From assembly GCF_000004195.4 (NCBI RefSeq), contig NC_030684.2, positions 109,407,429-109,471,428 on the forward strand: a stretch of DNA of 64,000 nt, read 5' to 3'. Made by a program: the position numbers and the translations under genes. This document shows positions 1 to 14,400 of the stretch, piece after piece; positions within the stretch are counted from its first letter, which is position 1, and the number at the start of each line of letters is the position of its first letter. Source of the stretch: Xenopus tropicalis (Eukaryota; Chordata; Amphibia; Anura; Pipidae). The notes under the pieces are model-generated. The model saw only the letters and a program-made list of their open reading frames with translations, searched no databases and had not been told where the DNA came from.

Positions 1-138
1 GTTCACTTGATCCTTATTCATTAGTATTAAAAACAGCTACTTTTAGTTGTGCTTACTTGTCCTTCTGTTTCACAGAGAGAGTAAACACTGAATTGCTGCA
101 CCATTAAAATGCTAGACATAATTAAAGAGTGAGCATAG

Positions 139-4047
<3,909 letters not shown>

Positions 4048-4410
4048 AGATGCCCTTTTTGCACAGTGGATGTTTCTTATTACTGTGGCTTCAAAGAACT
4101 GGAATGCTTTCTGGGCAGACAAATGTGGTCTCTATAAATTCTCTACTTCCATTAAAAATAAAAAGAAACCACCCTTCTACTGTTTAACTCCCCCCAAGTA
4201 TTCCTTATTTTCAGGGAACTGGGGTGCAACACCCTATTTTAAGTTATTGGACAATTAATTTAGTTTTTATCAAAACAAAGTCTGTTGTATAAAAAAAAAA
4301 ACTGTTAATGTTTAGTTCAAAGACAAACTGTTTGTATACGCTTCCAGCACTCACACCTCTTGCTGGAATTCAATTTGCTGTTAAATAAATTTCTAAATGG
4401 TCATATTTCT
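4048..4410 (+). other. srp54: SRP54 3' untranslated region
   Basis: The region follows the stop codon and holds an AATAAA at 4384-4389, about 340 bases downstream. Cleavage is inferred some 15-25 bases later. There is no experimental support. Confidence 0.6.
4384..4389 (+). terminator. srp54: Poly(A) signal of SRP54
   Basis: This is a canonical AATAAA hexamer in AT-rich 3'UTR sequence and is the first one downstream of the SRP54 stop. Confidence 0.65.
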
Positions 4411-4442
4411 TGTTCCGAAATATATTTAAATAATCAGTCCTG

Positions 4443-5075
4443 TTAAAGGGGCAGTATACACCATACATAAACCTTTGTTCAACATGAGTACAATAAATAG
4501 TGTTGAAAATATACTGACTCTTTTGATTTCAAAGTCAATATTTCCCTTATGTTTATTTTCTTACTATAAATCATCATAAATGGATAAGTTGGTTTGCCTT
4601 TACCTTACTGCCCCTATCCCACTCTGTAATGAGAATCATTTGTTTTAGTAAATAAATAACATACCTTTTTCCCTGCATCCAGATTTATTTTGTTTCTCTA
4701 TTATAGCCAGCTCTTAAGTACACTTGTTTAGCATGAAGCTCCGCCCCCTTTTGATATCCGAGCATTCCTTTTCTCTCTGACTATTATGACCACAAAGATT
4801 TGCCTTCTGCACATGCCTGATTGATTTTAATTGAAGCAGAGGCAGTGAGCATGCCCAGTAGGAACCTCTGTGACGTCATCATAGTGGAGAATGAAGGTAT
4901 GCTCAGAAAGCAGAAGGGGACCGAGCTTTGCTCTAGACAAGGAAGTCCATAAGAGCTATGGTTCAGCTGCTTATAATAGAAAAAAAAAAATCTGCATGCA
5001 AAGGGAAAGGTATGTTATTCTGAGGGCTGAGTCATTTTTGGGGATTGTACAATAAAAGGCTTTTTTGTCCTTTAA
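4443..5075. mobile_element. TTAA-type MITE cluster between SRP54 and FAM177A1
   Basis: It begins TTAAAGGGGCAGTATACACC and ends TTTTGTCCTTTAA. Similar AAAGGRACAGTATAC starts recur at 33367 and 39896. TTAA target duplications are typical of the T2/Kolobok and piggyBac MITEs known in Xenopus. The terminal match is short, so the boundaries are tentative. Confidence 0.45.
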
Positions 5076-7020
5076 AGTGTGCAGTGTTCACCCATCATAC
5101 AAATGTTAGCTAATCCATTACTAGTTTAGTCCTTTTGTAATGCTTTGTTGCATAATGAGATGTTTGCACACGCAACCTCCACAAATTAGAGACACAATTG
5201 TGTATTTTACACCAGGAGGCAATTATTTCTCCTTTTTTTTTTTTATATTCATCTTCTAGTAAGGTTTGTATCCAGTATTATATCAGTGTTGTCTGGTTAA
5301 CTATTCACATTTTAGCTGCTATTTTCTTTTTAATAGTTTTTATTAACATGTTTAGAAGTACAAAATGTATGTCACAGTACAAAATACATTATTTCTGGCA
5401 ATCCCATTTGAGAAGTGTGGAAAGGAGAATATAGAAGGAGACTTAAGCAATAAAAATTAGTGAAGTCAAGAAAGAAAATTCAAGAGAGATTGGCTAATCA
5501 ACCATCAACTATTAGAACAAAGATAAGAACAATGCTAAATGAAAAAAAAAACTATTTAATTGTAAATTAGGTTGGTCGGTGGTTTATATAAGGAATATAG
5601 GCATGAAAATAATTTAAGGTTTGGGTGACATTCTGAAGGCCCCAATCTGGTCTTAGTCAAGAAGAATGGCTAGCAGTAGGACAAAGGCGCTGCACCAAAG
5701 ATTCATATAGAACCAACTGTATCAATGAAATAAACAAAGTCACAAAATAAAGTACAAACATAGAAAATAAATTAAATTGACAGGATAAATTCTCTATTAT
5801 TCTGAAAAGCCTAGGAATACCAGGGTTCCCAAACTTTTAGGAATGTATTGTGTTTATCCTAGATAATGCTTAGATAACTTTTTTCAAATGGTCCAATTTA
5901 CTTTAAAGTGAAGAGATAGGAATGTTTTAGCTTTTTCAGTATTTCACAATAGTTGTTTTAGTATATATGATGGATTTTTCTATTTAGTAATGTGGTCTGT
6001 GGGTCTAAATGTATCTGGGTCATAGCCATTATTTAGTGGTAGTGATATTAAAACCTTCTTTTGGTACAAAGTGTGTTTTTCTTATGAACGATAATCTTTT
6101 ATCATTCATTTTTCTTCCACTGCCGGCTGTAGGGTAACTATTTGATATATAGAATGTGTTTCACGAATCATATATTTTATTGCTAAAAATCATGTATTTA
6201 AATAATTACTCAAACATGAATTTTCCATAATTTATCAAGTGTGAAAACACTAATACAAAACTCTAAAAGTCGCGTAGAAGGCAGTGGGTGCTGTCCTAGG
6301 CAAAGTGTATAAATCTTTATTTAATTCAAGGTTTTAGAGGTTTTCATGATTTTTTTTTTTTTTTCTTTTTGTAAGCTCACGAAAATACATACAATCTTGT
6401 ATTAAAGAATCTTATACAGCTAGTGCAGCTTTTATACCAGCAGAAGATTGAGTCTTGGCAATTCCAGGTTGCAGTGTGGCAATTTGGTCTTAATTAAATA
6501 TACAAATATTAACATCATGTTCTTTTCCTGGACTGTAATATGGCAATGGTCACAGGTCTTCCTTGGCCCAACCGGTCGTCTTGTACAATTATAGGATAAG
6601 AAACGACTCCTTTGTGCTATCCTGTTCTTTACATTGCAGGAGGGAGATATCAATCCTTTGGTACTCGCTGTAAGTACAGGAAGTATGGCAGTATTTTCTA
6701 ATACCTAAAAACCTTTAAAAAATAAAGCTAATACTAAAAGCTAAACTATGCAGGAGATTTTGATCAGATCTGTTTGTAAAACTTGATCTGACCCACAAAA
6801 TCTTGTCATGGAACAGCATAAGAGTTTGTGGGATGCTACAAAATCTGATTCCCCCTGCTGCATCTACATCAATTTATTTGGATTAAGAAAAAAAAGTCTG
6901 TCAGACACCATCAGATTTTATCTTGTAGGTATGTCACATTAAAGTCCAAATTTTGCTTGTAGTTTACGCATCAGTTTTTGCTATCAGTCCCAATATGTTT
7001 TGACTTATGTGACTACATTC
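5076..7020. other. Intergenic, AT-rich, no gene recognised
   Basis: No conserved coding exon was seen. The part from about 6083 to 6410 resembles 44730-45370 (shared GCTAAAAAT...GTATTA and GGGTGCTGTCCTGGGCAA-like blocks, then a T-run followed by TTTTGTAAGC). This marks an interspersed repeat of unknown family. Confidence 0.4.
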
Positions 7021-7141
7021 CCGAGCGTATCTAATTCATACGGGTGCAGGCACAGGTAGGGCGCATTTACAGTAGCAGGGCGTATTCTCGGCAAGCGTTT
7101 TTCGGCTTGCTGAGAATACGCCACGTCTGACATCAGCCTTA
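7021..7141. mobile_element. Half copy of a nested-palindrome MITE
   Basis: The sequence GAGCGTATCT, CGGGTGCAGGCAC, a CGGCAAGCG hairpin and the terminal CATCAGCCT match only the 3' half of the full copies at 39389-39716 and 52028-52357. The 5' half is absent. Confidence 0.6.
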
Positions 7142-8259
7142 GAGCTATGGCCTACCACAGGTTTCCTTTGTTATTTGAAATAGCAGGCAAATCACTTGAC
7201 TCATGGTATTTCACTTCCCACTGACTGGAAGGAACCTTTGGCCACCCACTTGTGCATTAGTTGTCACTACTTGATCAATAATCCTATTGTGACATTGACC
7301 AAATGCCAGACCCATACAGGCAAGCAGACAGGAGACATCCACTGTTCAACGGGGGTTGCCAACTTTGCTAGAAAACAAGACACAGTTGGAGCTATTTTAA
7401 TAAACTGGCATTTTTTTTTCTTTTGGTGTCCCCATTTTGTGATTACTGCTCCCATGGACCTTGGTGCAACTGGACCTCGTGTTTACTTTGGTAAGCACGG
7501 ACTAATTATTGCATGCCTTATTATATTCAAATTTACCGTCTCGGAGGGTACGCAAATTTCTTGGGCTGGCTGTGGGCTGCAACAATAGATTTTTGTCCCG
7601 GGCCCAGGGTAACTATTACGAAGGTTAGAGGGTACTCTACAAAGTTTGATTTACAGTGTGTTTCCATTCGGACCCCACTTGTTGCAGGGCCCAACATTCA
7701 GGGGATCCAGGTGACTTGTCTACTAATAGTTGGGGCCCCCGAGGCTGGGATACTACCTTACATGTAACTTAGATGACATGAATTACATTTCTAATCAGGT
7801 AAAAATATTTACAGTGCCCCACAAAAGTGAAAAAAATAGATTGCAGTCACTGACTGCATTTCTGGAGGAAAACTAGGAGGGCAGATTTATCAAAATGTGA
7901 GTTTAGGGTTTACCACATGAAACCTCACCCATGTTCCATTCATTCCTATGCTATTTTAAGAAGTGTATTTATCAATGGATAAAAGTTAGAACTCACCATT
8001 TGATTAATACGCTTTTAAAAATCCAATAGGAATGAAAAGAAAGTGGGTGAGTTTTTATGTAGTAAACTCTAATCTCACATTTTGATACATTTGTCCCTAG
8101 TATGTATGGCTAGAAATTAACTAAAACTGAGAGTGCTGAATAATTTATTTTAATATACCGTCTATAAATTTAGAGACACGGGTATTTGTAATGTGTAAAA
8201 AGTACTTCCTAGCCATAGGATGCTCGAAAAATATACTCAATGTTTGCGTGCCAGGACTC

Positions 8260-8428
8260 AATTTCACTCAATGTGACGCAATGAGGTTTTAATTTCAGAT
8301 CGAGGTTTAGAACGCACGGATGTAAATAGTAAGCTGGTGACGCCCGAAGCCCGCCCAGAGAGCCGGGGTAAGGGAGTGCTGGCTAGTAGGAATACATCCA
8401 AGCCGTCAGTTTGTTGCTCGCTTGAGAA
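8260..8428 (+). promoter_or_regulatory. fam177a1: FAM177A1 promoter and 5'UTR region
   Basis: This is a locally CpG-containing stretch directly upstream of the start codon, with GTGACGCCCG, a CCGCCC GC-box core at 8351-8356 and GCCGGGG. No TATA box is evident. The transcription start is not determinable from sequence alone. Confidence 0.45.
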
Positions 8429-8449
8429 ATGGAGATGGCGACTAGCGAG
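8429..8449 (+). CDS. fam177a1: FAM177A1 coding exon 1
   Basis: It encodes MEMATSE and ends in phase 0 at donor GTGAGA. The in-frame stop one codon upstream fixes the start. Confidence 0.8.
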
Positions 8450-11400
8450 GTGAGAGTTGGATTTTTCTTGTTGGGCGTTAATCTTGTCTCTATGTAATCC
8501 TATTACATGTGTTTCCTTCAACAGGTTCTTTAGCCTCTCTCCTGCTTTATGTTCCATGTTGTCATAATAATCAAGTGTATTAACATGAAGATATATATAT
8601 ATACTGAATATATTTGATATAGTTATTCAGTAGCTCTTGCAAAAGGGGTTACACGCTAGTTTCTAGGAACACATGGTTTCAGGTGGCCCTGTGTATCAGA
8701 CATAATATGCCCTGGCCCTTAAGCTTCACTTGCTTTATCTAGCTCTAGTTCACGTTGGTGCAGTAATTGGAGGAGAGGTCACTATAGAAATCAGGCCCTA
8801 AATGTATTACTGAATATGCGCAAAGAACATTTATGTTATGTTTCTCTGGGCTCGTAACACTGTCTCCATGTGTATATTCACACATCAGCTCTGTAGCTTC
8901 CAAGAGCAGGAGTGGCAGGATGGCTTGGAAAGTTTGATTCTTACTGTGATGCCATCACCATGTCAATAAAGAGATTGTGCATCTTCACCGTCTAAATCTT
9001 ATTAAACCACCAGCAATGGTCTCATTGTGTTCATCCATTAAAAAAAAGTATAAAGGCCACTGTAAAACCTACATTTTATACCTGTTATATCAGTTCTCCT
9101 TCTATCTGATCAGTTTTTAAAGGAATGGAAAGTAAAGGTAAAGCCCTGGATGTGATGATGTAAAACTTCTCGTGTGACAGGTTCAAAATAGGCCACCTTT
9201 ACTTTTTTCCTATTGGACCAATTGGCAAAGATTGTTCTAATAATGGAAATTGTTAGATTTGTGAATGTTGTACAAAGGTGAACAACCCCTTTAACTGTAC
9301 AGGTATCGGACCCCTTATCCGGAAACCCATCATCCAGAAAGCTCCAAATTACTGAAAGCCCATCTCCCATAGACTCCATCCATCAAATAATTCAGAATTT
9401 TAAAACGGATTTCCTTTTCTCTGTAGTAATAAAAAGAGTACCTTGTAATTGATCCCAACTAAGATATAATTAATCCTTATTGGATGCTAAACAATCCTAC
9501 CGGGGTTAATTAATGTTTTATTGATTTTTTTTAGTAGACTTAAGGTATGGAGATCCAAATTACGGAAATACCTCTTATCCGGAATACCCTTGGTCTCGAG
9601 CATTCTGGATAATGGGTCCTGTACCTGTATTTCCCAGGGGACCCAAATGAAGTTGGAAAATTAGCTTTGCAATCCCAGAACTGGCAGTGAGTGTTTTATA
9701 AAGAGAAGTTTGAAACGTAAGTGCAGATACGTTTGGTTATAATTATTTAACCAGTATGCTACCAGGTGCATGAAGGGAAGAAGTAACAACATCCTATTGG
9801 GTTTGTTTGATGTTTAAATGTTTTTTAGTAGACTTACCCCCATATGTAATGAAAGGTGCTAAGTTTGCCCTGGACCAGTAACACATAGCAACCATTGAAA
9901 TGTTTGCTATACTTTTTTACAGCTCATAAACTAAGTGCCTTTTATTACATATGGGGTTTAGGTCTGGTGATCCAAATACAGAACAATCCCATATCCAGAA
10001 AACCCCAGGCAACCCAAGCATTCCAAATAATAGATCTTATACCTGTATTAATATAAAGGTTTATCATTTAATTCCTTTTCTTAAAGGTACATTCAAAGGG
10101 TGACCGTGAATTTGAGAGTGTAGAGTTAGGGGATATTCGAAAGAAGAGGAAAATTCCTCGGCGAATTATCCATTTTGCGAGTGGTGAAACTATGGAAGAG
10201 TATAGTACTGATGAGGAAGAGGAGCTGCAAGAAAGAAAAGAAGTTTTGCCAGCAGCTGACCCGGTATGGAATATTATCTGTATATATAAACAGGTTTTAA
10301 CAGAAAATCTAAATGGAAATTGTAATTGGAAAATAATAATACGCAGCATTTAATATTTAGGGGAAAACTCAAAGTACTTGAAACTTTGAATTGTGGACAC
10401 TGTTATTTAAGCAAGCTTTGTATCACCCCAAAATCTTGTTAATGTGCCAGAATGGGGGACCTGATGCCCACGCTTATGCACTGGCTACACAATTAGATGG
10501 TGAGGAGGGAGAAAGTGACTGCTCAATGGAAAGTGGAATTAATTCTCTGCTCCGCCTCTATGCCATTTGGGTTTTACGTTTAATTTGAAAATTACTTGCA
10601 TTATACAGATTTTTATGTCTGGGTGACAGGTCCTCTTTAAGTGCCAGCTAGAAATAACTAATGTTTCTAACATTTCAGTTTATCTTTTGTATGATTATAT
10701 ATGAGTTCTAGTCCTCAGTTGAGCTGATGGCTCACTCCTTTTCAAGAGCTTGAGAGTATCTAGGGAAATACTGTAAAACCAAAGGAACAAAAATTCTGGC
10801 AAGTTCCACTCCCTTAATGAATTGCAGATATCAGTGATATTGCAATTCACATGATATTTAAAATGTGCTTAGCTCAGCCTAAACTACTTAAAGCCTTATT
10901 TCAATCAAGGAAACAGGTAAGATCACTTTTTTCAGTTTAATAAATAAGAGAATCAGTAAGCAAATAGCCATATAAAAAGTAAATGAGTAAATCAATGCTG
11001 TGCCATTCAGGAAACAGAGCAAAAATATTTCCTGCTTTCCTTTTTCAGGTGCCCTTTGTGCCTAGTATACATATATAAGGTTACACTATAACCATAACCT
11101 TCTTTGTGCTTTGTGCTATTTGTTCTGCAACAGCCCTCTCTGAATCTGGGCCAGTAGAACTACTGAAAGTTTTTAAATCATGGATTTTGTTATTTTTTGG
11201 TGTTGGGGTCAAATGCAAAAGCTTTGGGCACCCCTTGGGTCAGTGCACCTCCTGAACAAATTGGGAACCAGTAATTACCAGTGCCAGTTGCTATAAAAAG
11301 GAAAATGGTAATTGTGTACAGAGAGATTTCATAAAAATATTACATCATATGTATTCCCCTACCTGAGTCAGCCAGCGCCATGTGTAAGCTCTTTTGGTTA

Positions 11401-14400
11401 GGGTACAGTTTAATAAAATTCAGTTTTCTACTTGGCAACAAATTTCCCTAGTGGTCCTGTCTAATTTATAGGGTTTATTTTTCTACTTATATTTTAGAAT
11501 ATGATAATCTTCTGCCCCTGGTGGATGTACTTTTTGCACGCTGCTGCATTAGGTGAAACTTGCTTCTCTGTCTTTTACAACAAAACGTGATTTTGCCGGA
11601 AGATTTAAGGGATAAAGTGGCCCATATTGTGTTCAAATGCCCCTTGGCTACTAACAAGGTTTCAAGATATATGCAGATACCATGGCAGTTTTTTTATTTT
11701 GAAAAAACTGGAGGTGCATGAACAAAGTGGTTACTGACAGAATGCATTAATTGATCTGTTTATAGTGATTATAGTGCTGGGAACAGTCTTTATCTTGAAG
11801 CTGATACCAGTTTAAATACAAAATATTCATGTGAATGCCTTGGTGTCATTCCAGGACGACAAATAATAATTACTCAAAATCTCTTTCTAATTTGAGTTTA
11901 AGTCACTGCTTTGAGCAGCCTTGGAGCTTGGCAGTGGGGACCTGTTCTATAGAGCAGTGCTTTTGGGTAGGGATGCACCAGATCCCAGATTTGGTCTGGG
12001 AGTTAACTGAATTTGCTGAATCGGTCAACCTTGGCTGAACCAAATCCAAACCCTTAAAATCACTTTGCTATGGAAATGGCTGACTTTTGTCTGGCTGCTT
12101 TGCACTGCTTATGGTCAGCCTGGTGGGACAACTTCACCGTTTGAGAACCTGTGCCAAACCTGTGTCAAATACACAGGCCACATAGCTGTTATTATAGCTA
12201 CTTTCCTGGTACTTGTTTTTATCCACAGCTTATGATCCAATTTATGTAGAAATTGCATTATATATAACTTAATTTAGATCTAAGTATCCCAGGGCATGTC
12301 TGTTGCAGGTTCAATGGACACACTTTATTTTGTGCTTGGAAAATCCCATAATCATTTCTTGGAAGCTGATTCATTCTCTCTCAGTTCAGCAATACAACAA
12401 TGTCCCTGTTCTTTGTGGTACTCTCTACCATCTACCATAGGCAACTACCAGAGGGCAGAGAATATCTGTTCTTCTCTTGTTACTTATGACAAGTCAGGAG
12501 ATCAAATGCTGTTGGGACTATTTGAATACTGAAGTTGTAGCTTAGTGCCTTGTTTACAGAGAAAAGTCAATGAAGCATTTAAAAGGACAGAACAGGTTCT
12601 TATAATTCTTCTGTGAATTTCTTGCTTGAATCCAGGTTAGCATGACTTTGTGAAGGCAATAAAATGATTAGGAAAATGTCAGTTTTGTTGTGCTTTGTAT
12701 GTATAGAGAAGGTAACACCCTGTTCTTATTGTTTTATTGAAGCAAATTGTTATACCAGTTTTTTTTTTTTTCCTTCTCCAGTCAAAGTTAACCTGGGGAC
12801 CATACCTCTGGTTTTATATGCTGCGTGTGGCAACATCAACTCTTTCAGGTATTTTTTTGGGGGGTGGGGGGGGAGGGTCCTTGTTTATTGTAGCAGAATC
12901 TTAAGGCGGCCAAACAAGGGCAGATTTTAGCTGCCAATTTGGCTTCTTCAGCCTGCAGCTAATCTGTCCATATATGGTGCACTCCGACAGGCCTGCCCGA
13001 CAAAATGGGGCAGATATCACTCAAACAGGTTTAAAAAATCTTATCAGAGTGATGATCGCATCGGCTTGATGTGGTCCTTGCTCTGACGGCCTGTATGCCT
13101 TGTGATCCTAGGGCCAAATAATTGAATCGGTCCAAAGTCGACCACTTCAAAGTGGGCTAATCAGGGAAAGTTCCAATCATTTGGCTACCTTGCCAAATGA
13201 TTGCATTAGACGAGGAATTATTAAAGAGATGCATGGCTTCTGTTTAAGGGCTCTCTAGTTTATATATGCATTGCAATGCAGTGTCTTCTTTATGCTCTCC
13301 ATCACATGGAAACGCGTGTGTAAACTTCCCATTCTTTATGTAGCTTGGACCATACCTCCTCCATTTTCTCTGTAGTTCCCTTATAGGAGGAGTAGCCTTA
13401 GTAGGGCTCTTTATTCCAGAAATCCCTATGGACAGGCTTTTGCTGCGCTTGTACCTACTAGCTGAAACTGGGTTGTGCTAGGGCACGTAACTTGTGTCTA
13501 CTGTTAGCACCACAAATGTATGCACTGCTTTGCAAGGCATAAACACATATTACAATAAAACATCAAAGGGTTTTCCCTTTGATTAATATGGCTATACAAG
13601 GGAATAAAGAAGATTAATTGCAATATTAGCATTTTGAGTGTTAAGTGCCTGACCCATGATTGCACCATTTGGCTACAGGAATTGCTTCAGGTACCACTGA
13701 CCTTGCATTGAAACCAGTGAAATTTTGTGTCCAATACAATAACAGACTAAAGACAGGTACGATAAACAGTGAGGGATGCACAAATCCACCATTTTGAGAT
13801 TCAGGCAAACCCTTTGTGAAAGTTTTAGCTGAATCCTGAACAGAATCTGAACCCTAATTTGCATATGCAAATGTTATTATGGAGGGGTTAAAGAGAACAG
13901 AGCACTGTGTGCATTGTAAAAAAAAATTCAGCTTCCGTGTTCATGTGACGAAGTTATGTGATTTTTAGGATTCGGATTTGGTTCGGCCAAGCACTTTTGA
14001 TTCAGCCAAGTCCAAATCCTGCTGAAAAAGGCTGAGTCCCAAACTGAATCTTGGGTTCGGTGCATAATAAATACATATATTAAATACAAATTTCTTTCTA
14101 GACTTTGTATTTAATTTGGCTCCCAGAAGGACATGTGAGAGTTATGCACATTTTAGACTAGGGAACAAATCCCAGGACAGCCTGTTATTCAGTAATATAT
14201 CTATTGATGGTGGTACAGTGTTTTTAGAGGCAAAAGTTGTGTATTCATTGTATTGAAGAGACCTTTGTCTGTATTTATCTTTTCAGTTTGTGATTTCTTG
14301 GGAGAGAAGATAGCTTCTGTGCTGGGTGTCAGTACCCCGAAGTACCAGTACGCTATTGATGAATACTACAGGATGCAGAAAGAGGTTTGTGTAGGGATAA

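Noticed and set aside
8264..8557. 97-codon minus-strand frame over the FAM177A1 first exon
   Set aside because: It is antisense to the promoter and exon 1 and has no recognised similarity; it is a shadow of CpG-rich sequence.
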